Positions 52,071 to 61,067 of a DNA stretch of 64,000 nucleotides are shown piece after piece (position 1 is the first letter of the stretch; the number at the start of each line of letters is the position of its first letter). The position numbers were made by a program, and so were the translations under genes. Under the pieces are notes generated by a model. The model was not told where the DNA came from and ran no database searches. It worked only from the letters and a program-made list of their open reading frames with translations. This DNA comes from Pararhizobium sp. (GTDB lineage Bacteria; Pseudomonadota; Alphaproteobacteria; Rhizobiales; Rhizobiaceae). The DNA is taken from contig CP051237.1 in the NCBI GenBank assembly GCA_017794825.1, positions 4,792,501-4,856,500 of the forward strand, given 5' to 3'.

Positions 52071-52844
52071 ATGGGCATGTTCCGGTTTCATGGACTTGTG
52101 ATCATCCTGGCGCCGGTTTTGATCGCCGCTTCCGAGCCGCCGGTTAACGCGCCCATACCGACGGCGCGTCCCCAAATCGAACCGGTCGCAGAAGAATCCG
52201 TGGAACAAGGCGCCGAAGTCAGCGTACCTCTCCCGACGCCGCGTCCGGAAGTGGCTGAAGACAAGCCGGAAGCAGATGAACCCAAACCATTGACCGCGGA
52301 AGAGGTCAGTTGTCTTGCCGATCTTGTCGAGCTGGAAGTGGATTTCAAGGCGGTCGATGCAATCCATGGGGAGGGACAATGCGGCGTCGAACATCCGATC
52401 AAGGTGACGGGTCTGTCGTCGGGAGTTGTTCTTGATCCGCCTGGAGTGATGACCTGCGCGGCGGCCCTGTCTCTCGAAAACTGGACCAGGGAAACCGTGG
52501 CTCCTGCGGCCGACGCTATTTTCCACGATGAACTTGCTTCAATCGGCAACTATTCCACCTATGTGTGCCGCACTCGAAATTCCCTGACAGGCGCCAAGAT
52601 TTCCGAGCACGCCAAGGGCAATGCGATCGATATTGGACGATTCGTGCTTGAAGGCGGCCGGGTCATCGACGTGCGCTCGCCGCCGTTGAGTGAATTTCTC
52701 GAATTGGGATTTCTTTACGCCGTTCGCGAGGATGCATGCGAACATTTCACAACGGTGCTTGGACCCGGCACGGATGTGTTTCACTCCGACCATTTCCACC
52801 TGGATATGATCCAGCGCCGCAGCGGCTATCGCTACTGCAAATAA
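52071..52844 (+). CDS. Extensin-like C-terminal domain protein, exported
   Basis: This protein of about 257 residues has an N-terminal hydrophobic signal/anchor (F-H-G-L-V-I-I-L-A-P-V-L-I-A-A), a Pro/Glu-rich low-complexity linker (~30-85), then the extensin-like domain. That domain is marked by C-G-V-E-H-P, M-T-C-A-A-A-L, Y-V-C-R-T-R-N, S-E-H-A-K-G-N-A-I-D-I-G and H-S-D-H-F-H-L-D. The His/Asp set resembles D-Ala-D-Ala carboxypeptidase-type zinc sites, so a peptidoglycan role is possible. ATG at 52071 follows GGAG; TTG at 52047 would fuse to the previous stop. Confidence 0.87.
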   Translation: MGMFRFHGLVIILAPVLIAASEPPVNAPIPTARPQIEPVAEESVEQGAEVSVPLPTPRPEVAEDKPEADEPKPLTAEEVSCLADLVELEVDFKAVDAIHGEGQCGVEHPIKVTGLSSGVVLDPPGVMTCAAALSLENWTRETVAPAADAIFHDELASIGNYSTYVCRTRNSLTGAKISEHAKGNAIDIGRFVLEGGRVIDVRSPPLSEFLELGFLYAVREDACEHFTTVLGPGTDVFHSDHFHLDMIQRRSGYRYCK

Positions 52845-53024
52845 TCAGGATGACAGAAGTATGGCGCTGATCTGTCACTTCGCCGGATTTGAGCGATATT
52901 GGTCTTGTGAAAATCTTCTGGTAACACGTAGGGGTTGGCGCGGATCATGTAGACGCCACCAAGCGGCAATCAGCGCAATTTTGCCTGGCCGCATGGCTCA
53001 ACGGGAACAGAAGGACAGCCGGCA

Positions 53025-54866
53025 TTGAACAGGCCCGTAGCGCAGATCAGGAACCTCAGGGTTGAGTTTCAGACGAAAGACGGACCTGTTCTCGGCGTTG
53101 AGGAGGTCTCCTTCGAAGTGCAGGCCGGCGAAACCCTGTGCATCGTCGGTGAATCGGGGTCCGGCAAATCCGTGTCGTCTCTGTCGCTGATGCGGCTTGT
53201 CGAATTCGGCGGTGGCGAAATCACCAACGGAAAGCTGTTGTTCGAGCGACGCGACGGAACCGAAACGGATCTCGCCGCCGCCAGCCAGAACCTCATGCGC
53301 GATATTCGCGGAAACGAGATCGGAATGATCTTCCAGGAGCCGATGACGGCGCTCAACCCGGTGTTTACGGTGGGCTGGCAATTGACGGAAGGTCTGCGCG
53401 TCCACAGGAACATGAGCAGGTCCGAAGCCAGGGAGCGGGCGCTCGAACTGATGCGCCAGGTGCGAATTCCGGAGCCGGAACGCCGTTTGAAGCAGTATCC
53501 GCATGAACTCTCCGGCGGCATGCGTCAGAGGGTTGTCATCGCGATGGCCATGGCCTGCCGACCGCGTCTGCTGATCGCCGACGAACCGACGACCGCGCTC
53601 GATGTCACGATCCAGGCGCAGATTCTTGCGCTGATGGACAGGCTAAAGCGCGAAACCGGATCGGCGGTCATATTCATCACCCACGATATGGCTGTCGTCG
53701 CGCAAATGGCTGATCGCGTCGTGGTCATGTATCGCGGCCGGAAAGTCGAAGAAGGCCCGGTCGAGCAGATATTCGACAATCCGCAGCATGACTACACGAA
53801 GGCGCTTTTGGCGGCGGTGCCCAAGCTCGGCGAGATGCGCGGAAAAGCCAATCCCGAACCCATGAAACTCATGGGCGCGAAGGAACGCGCGGCCGGCCCG
53901 ATCGTTGGCGCGGATGAAGTTCTGTTGCGCGTCAAGGGCCTGACCACCCGGTTCGGCATCAAGGGCGGCGTGCTGCGCCGGACAATGCACCAGGTGCATG
54001 CGGTAGAGGACGTGTCGTTCACGATCAATCGCGGACAGACCCTCAGTCTCGTCGGCGAATCGGGCTGCGGAAAGTCGACCTGCGGACGCTCGATCCTGCG
54101 ATTGGTTGAGCCGGTCGCAGGCGAAGTGTGGCTGGAAAACACCAATGTGATGCAGCTTTCTTCCTCCGAGCTGCGCAAGGCGCGTATGAATATGCAAATG
54201 GTCTTCCAGGACCCGTTCGCCTCGCTGAATCCGCGCATGAAGCTGGCCGATCAGGTGGCCGAACCGTTGTGGAATTTCAGCGCTCTGCGTGGATCGGCCC
54301 TGACCGAGCGCGTGGCCGAACTGTTCGAGCGGGTAAGGCTGCCGAGAAACTACCTCAATCGCTACCCGCATGAACTGTCCGGCGGTCAGCGCCAGCGCAT
54401 CGCAATTGCGCGCGCGCTGGCATTGAACCCGAAACTCATCGTTGCCGACGAAGCCGTTTCGGCACTGGATGTTTCCGTTCAGGCCGAGGTTCTCAATCTG
54501 ATGATGGAGCTCCAGGCCGAACTGGGGCTTTCGTATCTGTTCATTTCCCACGACATGGCGGTGGTGGAGCGGGTCAGTCATCATGTCGGCGTGATGTATC
54601 TAGGCCGGATTGTTGAAATCGGTCCACGCAGCGCTGTATTCGAGAATCCTCAACATCCCTATACCCGGTCGCTTCTCGCCGCCGTGCCAGTCGCGGATCC
54701 GAAAAAACGCAAGAAGGAAGCGGATCTGAACTTCAAGCCTATTCCATCCCCGGTTTTTCCAGCGGGATATCAGGCCGAGCCAAGTTCCTATTCGGAGGTC
54801 ACGCCGGGCCATCTTGTTCTGAAGGGTGATTGGGGCGGTTTCGAAAGCATGGCCGGAGCTGCCTGA
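53025..54866 (+). CDS. Double-ATPase peptide-type ABC transporter protein (two fused ATPase domains)
   Basis: This 613-residue protein has two complete oligopeptide-type ATPase domains. The first (about 1-270) has G-E-S-G-S-G-K-S-V and L-S-G-G-M-R-Q-R; the second (about 300-560) has G-E-S-G-C-G-K-S-T and L-S-G-G-Q-R-Q-R. Both have Walker B D-E-P-T-T/E-A-V-S. The order matches YejF/GsiA-like fusions. The apparent start is TTG at 53025, with AAGGA 10 nt before it. No binding protein or permease gene is adjacent, so the partners must lie elsewhere. The residue after the second Walker B Asp-Glu is Ala rather than Pro. Confidence 0.92.
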   Translation: MNRPVAQIRNLRVEFQTKDGPVLGVEEVSFEVQAGETLCIVGESGSGKSVSSLSLMRLVEFGGGEITNGKLLFERRDGTETDLAAASQNLMRDIRGNEIGMIFQEPMTALNPVFTVGWQLTEGLRVHRNMSRSEARERALELMRQVRIPEPERRLKQYPHELSGGMRQRVVIAMAMACRPRLLIADEPTTALDVTIQAQILALMDRLKRETGSAVIFITHDMAVVAQMADRVVVMYRGRKVEEGPVEQIFDNPQHDYTKALLAAVPKLGEMRGKANPEPMKLMGAKERAAGPIVGADEVLLRVKGLTTRFGIKGGVLRRTMHQVHAVEDVSFTINRGQTLSLVGESGCGKSTCGRSILRLVEPVAGEVWLENTNVMQLSSSELRKARMNMQMVFQDPFASLNPRMKLADQVAEPLWNFSALRGSALTERVAELFERVRLPRNYLNRYPHELSGGQRQRIAIARALALNPKLIVADEAVSALDVSVQAEVLNLMMELQAELGLSYLFISHDMAVVERVSHHVGVMYLGRIVEIGPRSAVFENPQHPYTRSLLAAVPVADPKKRKKEADLNFKPIPSPVFPAGYQAEPSSYSEVTPGHLVLKGDWGGFESMAGAA

Positions 54867-54876
54867 AGTCGCATGT

Positions 54877-54893
54877 CAGCCGGTGCGCGGCTG
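54877..54893 (+). terminator. Possible weak terminator hairpin
   Basis: CAGCCG and CGGCTG form a 6-bp stem with a 5-nt loop 11 bp after the double-ATPase stop, followed by a T/C-rich stretch but no clear T-run. Confidence 0.35.
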
Positions 54894-54978
54894 CCTGTTT
54901 CTCATTCTGCAAAAGATAAACGGCTCGAAGCCCATAAACGTGTTTGAATTTCATTATTCGGGAAGGCAACAAACCGAC

Positions 54979-55653
54979 ATGGATGCAGTTGAACCCAAAA
55001 AGTCGAGAGCGTCTGTCCGCAAACGCGCCGACGCCATCAAGGACTTTCGGTGCAAGTATCTTGTGGCAGTCCTCGAAAGTCCAAATGACATCAAGAATAT
55101 CGGATCCGTCATTCGCAATGTAAATGCGCTGGGCGTCGAGAAGGTCTACATCATCGATCCCCGCAACGATCTGCCTCCAGAATGGCAGGACATGCGCGAG
55201 CGAAAGTCACTCTCGAAGACATCCGCATCGGCGGTCAAATGGACCTTCGTACGGCGGTTCGACAGCACCGAAGCTTGCATCGCTCATCTTGAGAAGAAAG
55301 GATTCGTTTCGATGGTGACGTCGCCGCATGTGAAGGGCAAGACCAATGTCTACCTGCATGAGGGCGATTACACAGAGCGCACAAAGCTGGCGGTATGGTT
55401 TGGCAATGAAAAGCGCGGCATCAGCGAACTGGCGGTCGAGCATTGCGAGATGTGCGTTACGATCCCGATGTTCGGAATGATCGAGAGCCTGAATCTTGGA
55501 ACCAGTTCAGGCATAGTGCTTTACGAAGTGACGAAGCAACGGCGGGAATACCAGAGCAAATATCGTCGTCGGCTGAAGAGAGGCAAGCGGGCGAACCCGC
55601 TGCCGACGGTGATGGATCGACATCAAGAAAAGTCCGCCGAGGACATTGGATAG
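54979..55653 (+). CDS. SPOUT (TrmH/SpoU) family RNA methyltransferase
   Basis: This 224-residue S-adenosylmethionine-dependent 2'-O-ribose methyltransferase has motif 1 N-I-G-S-V-I-R-N-V-N-A-L-G-V, motif 2 A-V-W-F-G-N-E-K-R-G-I-S and motif 3 I-P-M-F-G-M-I-E-S-L-N-L-G-T-S-S-G-I. The basic N-terminal (K-K-S-R-A-S-V-R-K-R) and C-terminal (R-R-R-L-K-R-G-K-R) ends suit RNA binding. It probably acts on tRNA (position 18 type) or rRNA. ATG at 54979 is chosen because the longer frame overlaps the ATPase gene. Confidence 0.88.
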   Translation: MDAVEPKKSRASVRKRADAIKDFRCKYLVAVLESPNDIKNIGSVIRNVNALGVEKVYIIDPRNDLPPEWQDMRERKSLSKTSASAVKWTFVRRFDSTEACIAHLEKKGFVSMVTSPHVKGKTNVYLHEGDYTERTKLAVWFGNEKRGISELAVEHCEMCVTIPMFGMIESLNLGTSSGIVLYEVTKQRREYQSKYRRRLKRGKRANPLPTVMDRHQEKSAEDIG

Positions 55654-55835
55654 AATCCGGAAGGCGGAAGCGCTCGGCCTGACTGCCTTCGATCGAATTC
55701 ATCGAGCGCGGCGCCTTGTCGGGGATTGCGCACAGTCGTGGAAATCACCTTTCGATCCGACAGCTTTGGTTGGTGTCTAAACCCGGCCGGACCCTGTATT
55801 CACAGCGGTGTAGACGGATCAGCGCGAAAGGTTGA

Positions 55836-57233
55836 ATGCATACAATGAACCGGGTTACCCCGCTGATCCTCGCCGTTGCTCTCTTCATGGAGCAAATGGA
55901 TTCGACTGTTATTGCAACCTCGCTTCCGGCGATCGCCGCGGATCTCGACACCAGCCCGATAGCGCTGAAACTGGCCCTCACGACGTACCTGGTCGCGCTC
56001 GCAATCTTCATTCCGGCCAGCGGATGGGTCGCCGACCGGTTTGGCGCCAAACGCGTTTTTATCATCGCCATCGTCGTCTTCATGGCGGGATCGCTGGCAT
56101 GCGCGGTTGCTGGCTCGCTCGGCGAGTTCGTCGGCGCGCGCTTCCTGCAAGGCATGGGCGGATCGATGATGACGCCTGTCGCCAGATTGGTTCTGGTTCG
56201 GGCGACTGAACGCAGCAGGCTCGTGGAGGCATTGGCCTGGCTCACGATTCCGGCGCTGGTCGGTCCGATGGTCGGACCGCCAATAGGCGGGTTTCTGACG
56301 ACCTATGTCACCTGGCACTGGATTTTCCTCATCAATATTCCGATCGGGCTGATCGGCATCGCCTTCTCGCTGGCCTATCTTCCAGTGATACCGGGACAGG
56401 AGAACGGGCGGTTCGATACGACGGGATTCATTCTGTCGGGTCTTGCGGCTTCCGGCATCGTGTTCGGGTTGTCCGTGGTCAGTCTGCCGGCCTTGCCGTT
56501 GCTCTATGGCGTTCTTTCGGTGGCCGCCGGCATCGGCTGCATTGTCCTTTACTTGCTTCATACGAAGCGGAAAGCGAAGCCGCTGCTCGACCCGAAACTG
56601 TTCAGGATTACGACATTTCGAGCCAGCATTGTCGCCGCGTCTCTTGCGCGTCTCGGCATCGGCGCAACGCCGTTTCTGTTGCCGCTGATGCTGCAGATCG
56701 GCTTCGGGCTGACTGCATTCGAGTCCGGGATGGTCACCTTCGTCGGCGCCATCGGCGCTCTGGTCGTGAAATTCGCGACCATGCGCATCTATGCGCGTTT
56801 CGGCTTCAAGCGGGTTCTCGTGGCGATGATCGGCCTGTCAGCGCTGTTTCTGATGGCCATGACAGTATTCTCGCCAGCGCTGCCGTTCGCCATGATCTAT
56901 TCGATCCTGCTGTTCAACGGTTTTGTGCGATCGCTCATGTTCACCGGGTTCAATGCTCTGGTCTTCGCGGATGTCGAGCAGGAAGAAGCAGGTCCGGTGA
57001 CGGCGATCGCAGCGGTTTTCCAGCAGGTTTCATTGGCGCTCGGCGTCGCGGTGGCAGGCGTGCTGGTGGAGGCGAGCCTGTGGTGGCGGGGCGACGTTCT
57101 CGGTCTTGCAGATTTCCAGTTCGCGTTTTTCTGCGTTGGATCCATCACCGCGCTCGGCATCCTGCCGATCCTGCGCCTGCATACCTTCGCCGGCTCGGAG
57201 GTTTCAGGTCACGGCAAATCCCGCGATGGATAA
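55836..57233 (+). CDS. MFS multidrug-type exporter (DHA2/EmrB-like)
   Basis: This 465-residue integral membrane protein has about 14 spans. Motif D1 appears as L-F-M-E-Q-M-D-S-T-V-I-A-T-S-L-P-A-I-A, motif A as G-W-V-A-D-R-F-G-A-K-R-V, and motif C as G-P-M-V-G-P-P-I-G-G. This is the DHA2 proton-drug antiporter pattern, without the membrane-fusion partner EmrA nearby. The substrate is unknown. ATG at 55845 is a second possible start. It converges with cobT with an 18-bp gap. Confidence 0.92.
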   Translation: MHTMNRVTPLILAVALFMEQMDSTVIATSLPAIAADLDTSPIALKLALTTYLVALAIFIPASGWVADRFGAKRVFIIAIVVFMAGSLACAVAGSLGEFVGARFLQGMGGSMMTPVARLVLVRATERSRLVEALAWLTIPALVGPMVGPPIGGFLTTYVTWHWIFLINIPIGLIGIAFSLAYLPVIPGQENGRFDTTGFILSGLAASGIVFGLSVVSLPALPLLYGVLSVAAGIGCIVLYLLHTKRKAKPLLDPKLFRITTFRASIVAASLARLGIGATPFLLPLMLQIGFGLTAFESGMVTFVGAIGALVVKFATMRIYARFGFKRVLVAMIGLSALFLMAMTVFSPALPFAMIYSILLFNGFVRSLMFTGFNALVFADVEQEEAGPVTAIAAVFQQVSLALGVAVAGVLVEASLWWRGDVLGLADFQFAFFCVGSITALGILPILRLHTFAGSEVSGHGKSRDG

Positions 57234-57251
57234 GGCGAAAACCTGGATTCC

Positions 57252-58271
57252 TTATTTGTCCTTGTCGCTGACGCCGGCCTGTTCGAACGTCGCCATGCCG
57301 CTGTGGCAAAGGGCGGCCGACTTGACGATGCCGGCGGCGAGCGCGGCGCCGGTGCCTTCTCCGAGGCGCATCCCCATGGCGAGCAGCGGCGTTTTGTGCA
57401 GCCGGTCGATCGCCTTGATGTGGCCGGGCTCGGCGGAGACATGGCCGACGATGCAGTGATCGAGGGCGGCCGGATTGGCGGCGTGAAGGACAGCCGCCGC
57501 CGCGGTCGCAACAAACCCGTCTATGATTACGGGTATGCGTTCCATGCGCGCCGCCAGGATCGCGCCGGACATGGCTGCAATCTCCCGTCCTCCTAGTCGT
57601 CTCAAAAGTTCCAGCGGATCACCGAGATGGTGACGATGCAGTTCGACGGCTTTCTCGACCGCGGCGATCTTGCGGCTCAAGCCTTCGCCTTCCGCTCCCG
57701 TGCCAGGCCCGACCCAGTCCTCTGCCTGACCGCCATAAAGACCGTAGTAAATTGCGGAAGCGACCGTCGTATTGCCGATTCCCATTTCACCGATGCAGAG
57801 AAGGTCGGTTCCGCCCGCGATCGCCTCCATTCCGAAGGCCATGGTTGCGGCGCAGCTGCGCTCGTCGAGGGCGGCCTCTTCCGTAATGTCGCCGGTCGGA
57901 AATTCCAAGGCGAGGTCAAACACCTTGAGACCCAAGTCGTTGGCGATGCAGATCTGGTTTATGGCTGCGCCGCCGGCGGCGAAATTCTCTACCATTTGTG
58001 CGGTGACCTCGGCCGGAAACGGAGAAACGCCGTGTTTCGTTACTCCGTGATTGCCGGCGAAAACCGCGACGAGCGGTCGCGTGACCGCCGGAGGCCGGCC
58101 GGTCCAGGCTGCAAGCCATTCCGCGATTTCTTCCAGGCGCCCGAGCGAGCCTGGAGGTTTGGTCAGAGTGCTGTCGCGCTCTCTTACGGCCTGCACGGCC
58201 GTCATGTCCGGTCCTGGAAGATTGTCCAGGAGTTCGCGAATATCGTCGAACGGAAGTCCGGAAGTGGCCAT
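57252..58271 (-). CDS. cobT: Nicotinate-nucleotide-dimethylbenzimidazole phosphoribosyltransferase CobT
   Basis: This 339-residue enzyme makes alpha-ribazole phosphate for the lower ligand of cobalamin. Motifs: T-K-P-P-G-S-L-G-R-L-E, V-F-A-G-N-H-G-V (about 70-80), I-G-E-M-G-I-G-N-T-T, and the catalytic Glu in G-M-R-L-G-E-G-T-G-A-A-L. ATG at 58271 is the start of homology; the frame upstream runs antisense over cobS. It is divergent from cobS across a 136-bp region with no B12 riboswitch that I can see. Confidence 0.95.
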   Translation of the reverse strand: MATSGLPFDDIRELLDNLPGPDMTAVQAVRERDSTLTKPPGSLGRLEEIAEWLAAWTGRPPAVTRPLVAVFAGNHGVTKHGVSPFPAEVTAQMVENFAAGGAAINQICIANDLGLKVFDLALEFPTGDITEEAALDERSCAATMAFGMEAIAGGTDLLCIGEMGIGNTTVASAIYYGLYGGQAEDWVGPGTGAEGEGLSRKIAAVEKAVELHRHHLGDPLELLRRLGGREIAAMSGAILAARMERIPVIIDGFVATAAAAVLHAANPAALDHCIVGHVSAEPGHIKAIDRLHKTPLLAMGMRLGEGTGAALAAGIVKSAALCHSGMATFEQAGVSDKDK

Positions 58272-58407
58272 TGCATGATTCCCTGTCTTTGAATATCCGT
58301 CAGGCAATAGGCAATTCAGGAACAGATGCAAAGGCCTGCGACTGTCATTTCGATTTGGCGAATAGTCGCCGTAGGGGCAGGGCAATCGCCAGGGAAGGGG
58401 CCACGCC

Positions 58408-59184
58408 ATGAACGAGCTTGTTCTGGACACGGCGCGCGCGGTTGGGTTTCTAAGCCGTTTGCCGGTTCCCGCACGGTATTTCGAAGACTCTGACGGCTGC
58501 ATGGACCGGACGTCTCGCGCATTTGCGTTCGCCGGCGTCATCATCGCGCTTCCTGCAGCTGTGCTCGCGAGCCTGCTGGTTGCGCTCGGCCTCGACCATC
58601 TGCTGGCTGCTGCGGCGGTCATGACGGCCCTTGTTTTCCTGACGGGCGCTCTTCATGAAGACGGCCTTGCCGATTGCGCCGACGGCCTTGGCGGTAGTCG
58701 CGACAGGCAGCAAGCCCTGGACATCATGAAGGACAGCCGGATCGGCGCCTACGCAACAATCGCGCTGACGCTTTCATTGCTGCTGCGGGTCGCCGGTCTG
58801 GCGGCGATCGCCGGCGCCGTGTCGCCGGCGGCGTTCGCGCTGGCTGTCCTTGCCGCCGCCGCAACCAGCCGCGCAGCCATGGTCTGGCATTGGGGGGCGC
58901 TGCCGCCAGCGCGCTTGGACGGCGTGGCCGCCGGAGCCGGGAAGCCGACAGTCGCTTCCGTCCAATTCGCTTTGGCGACAGGCGGCGCAACTGGCGTCGT
59001 GCTGGTATGGCTTATTGCAGGCGTCGGGGCCGTCTTTTTGGTCGGCGCCACAGCTGTTGTTGTGACGTGGGGCTTTACCGCCTTTGTGCGTGGTAAAATC
59101 GAAGGTCACACCGGCGATACGATCGGCGCTGCGCAACAACTCGTAGAGATCGCGGTCCTGTTCGGCCTTGCTCTTTGTCTTTAA
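58408..59184 (+). CDS. cobS: Adenosylcobinamide-GDP ribazoletransferase CobS/CobV
   Basis: This 258-residue membrane enzyme joins adenosylcobinamide-GDP to alpha-ribazole, the last assembly step of cobalamin. It has F-L-S-R-L-P-V-P near the N-terminus and the metal-binding H-E-D-G-L-A-D-C-A-D-G-L-G-G (about 84-97), K-D-S-R-I-G-A-Y and several membrane segments, ending with G-H-T-G-D-T-I-G-A-A-Q-Q. GGAAGGGG precedes the ATG. It faces cobT, whose product is its substrate. Confidence 0.94.
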   Translation: MNELVLDTARAVGFLSRLPVPARYFEDSDGCMDRTSRAFAFAGVIIALPAAVLASLLVALGLDHLLAAAAVMTALVFLTGALHEDGLADCADGLGGSRDRQQALDIMKDSRIGAYATIALTLSLLLRVAGLAAIAGAVSPAAFALAVLAAAATSRAAMVWHWGALPPARLDGVAAGAGKPTVASVQFALATGGATGVVLVWLIAGVGAVFLVGATAVVVTWGFTAFVRGKIEGHTGDTIGAAQQLVEIAVLFGLALCL

Positions 59185-59217
59185 AGACCCAATATGGCTG
59201 TGTGACGCGAACCAACT

Positions 59218-59463
59218 TTGCCTGGATGCGCTTTGATTGAATCTCCCTGTATTCTTGTGTGCTCCATAGACGAGAAAACCGGCTATTGTTTCGGGTGCGG
59301 CCGCACGACAGAGGAAATAGCGGGCTGGCTGACCTATTCGGCGCCGGAGCGGCGCGAAATCATGAATTTGCTACCGGACAGGCTGGAGACGGTCGAACGG
59401 AAGCCGCGCAGGGAGACCCGCCGCAGCCGGATGGCGCGGGAGCGGGCCGGAGGAAGATCGTGA
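59218..59463 (+). CDS. DUF1289 small Cys-rich protein
   Basis: This protein of about 81 residues or slightly less has the DUF1289 signature S-P-C-I-L-V-C-S-I-D-E-K-T-G-Y-C-F-G-C-G-R-T (Cys at 11, 15, 24 and 27, probably one metal site), E-E-I-A-G-W, and a basic tail. The start is uncertain: TTG at 59218 or 59233, since no ATG is placed suitably. GTGA overlap joins it to the protease gene. The function is unknown; the cobS-DUF1289-protease order is often kept in related alphaproteobacteria. Confidence 0.85.
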   Translation: MPGCALIESPCILVCSIDEKTGYCFGCGRTTEEIAGWLTYSAPERREIMNLLPDRLETVERKPRRETRRSRMARERAGGRS

Positions 59464-60164
59464 GCAGGATATTGTGGGTAGTCCTCGGCTTTCTGGCCCT
59501 GGCCTTGATGCTGCTGGTCATCAACCACGAGAGCGGCGAAACACTCGGGCTGCCGAATGACCGTTTCGCCAATATCGTCTATTTCGGAATCTGGGCTGCT
59601 GTCGCGTCCGTTGCGATACTCGGTTCAGGCCAGCGTCTCGGGGAACTGGCGCGCAACGCGTTGATCTGGCTTGTCGCCATTCTGCTTCTGTCCGCCGGCT
59701 ATATTTATCGTCACGATCTGGAAGACACGGCGAAACGGCTCGCTGGCGGCTTCGTTCCCGGAATGGCCATCAGTCGCGTTTCATCCGACGGGTTGGCTGA
59801 AGTCGTGCTCACCAAGGGTATGGACGGGCATTTTCATACCGATGTCTCGGTGGATGGGCGTCGATTGGACATGATGGTCGACACCGGCGCCAGCACCATG
59901 GTGCTGACCTGGGAGGACGCGGAACGCGTCGGGTTCGATGTCGAGGCGCTGAAATTCGATTCCCCGGTCCAAACGGCCAACGGGCTCGCCATGGCGGCGA
60001 CGGTCACCCTCGACGAGGTGTCGATCGGCTCCATTACGCGGCGCAATATGCGCGCTGGTGTTCTGCAGTCCGGAAAACTGTCACGGAGCCTTCTTGGCAT
60101 GAACTTCATCGAAACGCTGACGTCCTTCCAGATGAGCCGCGATCAACTCGTCCTGCAGGACTGA
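59460..60164 (+). CDS. TIGR02281-type clan AA aspartic protease, membrane-anchored
   Basis: This 234-residue protein has three likely membrane segments in the first ~80 residues and a retropepsin-like domain from about 110. Its single catalytic motif is M-V-D-T-G-A-S-T-M-V-L, with the later hydrophobic G-hairpin L-L-G-M-N-F-I-E-T-L. Such domains work as dimers, probably on the periplasmic face. GTG at 59460 follows GGAGGAAG and overlaps the previous stop. The substrate is unknown. Confidence 0.86.
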   Translation: MSRILWVVLGFLALALMLLVINHESGETLGLPNDRFANIVYFGIWAAVASVAILGSGQRLGELARNALIWLVAILLLSAGYIYRHDLEDTAKRLAGGFVPGMAISRVSSDGLAEVVLTKGMDGHFHTDVSVDGRRLDMMVDTGASTMVLTWEDAERVGFDVEALKFDSPVQTANGLAMAATVTLDEVSIGSITRRNMRAGVLQSGKLSRSLLGMNFIETLTSFQMSRDQLVLQD

Positions 60165-60170
60165 ACGGTT

Positions 60171-60998
60171 TCATTCGCCGGCGACCAGGCTCCATATGAA
60201 CCTGGTTGCGACAACTATCATGAAGATTCCAAGCGCAAGAGAAAGCTGTTTGCGGTCAAGGCCATGCGCCAGCCGCGCGCCCTGGGGCGCGGCGACCAGA
60301 GTCATTGGGATCGTCAGTAACACCGCCAGCCAGTACACATAGCCTGTCGAAAACGGCGGGAGGCCACCCATGCCCCAGCCGGCCCAGATAAAGCCGATCA
60401 CGCCGGGCAGGGATATCAGGACTCCGACGCCGGAAGACGTGGCGATGGCTTGATGGACGGGCCTGCCGAACATCGTCATGAAGGTGTTGTTGAGAATGCC
60501 GCCTCCGACGCCCATCAGGGCGGACAGCAGCCCGATGACAAAACCGACCATCGCCTTTGCGGGATTTGCCGGAAGCCTGTCGCCAACTGCCTCCGAGTCC
60601 TTGCTGAATATGAGTTTCAATCCCATTGCCGCGGCAAGCAGGGCGAATATCGATCGCAGGATCTCGCCGGATGTTCCGGCGGCGACGACGGAGGCGGCCG
60701 CCACGCCTAGCGGCACAGGCAGCAACCAGCTCTTCAGGAGGTTCATGTCGGGCGCCTTGCGCTTGTAGTGGGCGCGAAACGAACTGAGCGAGGTCGGGAC
60801 GATGACGGCGAGAGATGTCCCGATCGCCAAGTGGGTTTTTACGGAATCCGGCGTGTCGAGCCAGCGAAAGGCCTCGTAGAGAACGGGAACGAGGATTGCT
60901 CCGCCGCCAATGCCGAACAGTCCGGCCAGAAATCCCGCAATCGCGCCCGCGCCGGCGAGGACAGCGACAAAGACAATGATTTCATTGATGGGCGGCAA
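60171..60998 (-). CDS. TauE/SafE family sulfite/anion exporter
   Basis: This 275-residue inner-membrane protein has about 8 spans and the duplicated family motif G-L-F-G-I-G-G-G-A-I-L-V-P and L-M-G-V-G-G-G-I-L-N-N. The family moves sulfite, sulfoacetate and other organosulfur or small anions. It converges with the aspartic protease (6-bp gap) and follows the histidine kinase gene on the same strand by 69 bp. No sulfur-metabolism genes are near, so the substrate is open. Confidence 0.9.
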   Translation of the reverse strand: MPPINEIIVFVAVLAGAGAIAGFLAGLFGIGGGAILVPVLYEAFRWLDTPDSVKTHLAIGTSLAVIVPTSLSSFRAHYKRKAPDMNLLKSWLLPVPLGVAAASVVAAGTSGEILRSIFALLAAAMGLKLIFSKDSEAVGDRLPANPAKAMVGFVIGLLSALMGVGGGILNNTFMTMFGRPVHQAIATSSGVGVLISLPGVIGFIWAGWGMGGLPPFSTGYVYWLAVLLTIPMTLVAAPQGARLAHGLDRKQLSLALGIFMIVVATRFIWSLVAGE

Positions 60999-61067
60999 CG
61001 ACCGGTCTCCGGACTTTTGGCGGATGTTATGCGACGGTCGGCAGGTGGCTGAACGATGGATCGTTCG

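Noticed and set aside
58272..58407. Cobalamin riboswitch between cobT and cobS
   Set aside because: The 136-bp region is too short for both directions and I could not find the conserved B12-box sequence.
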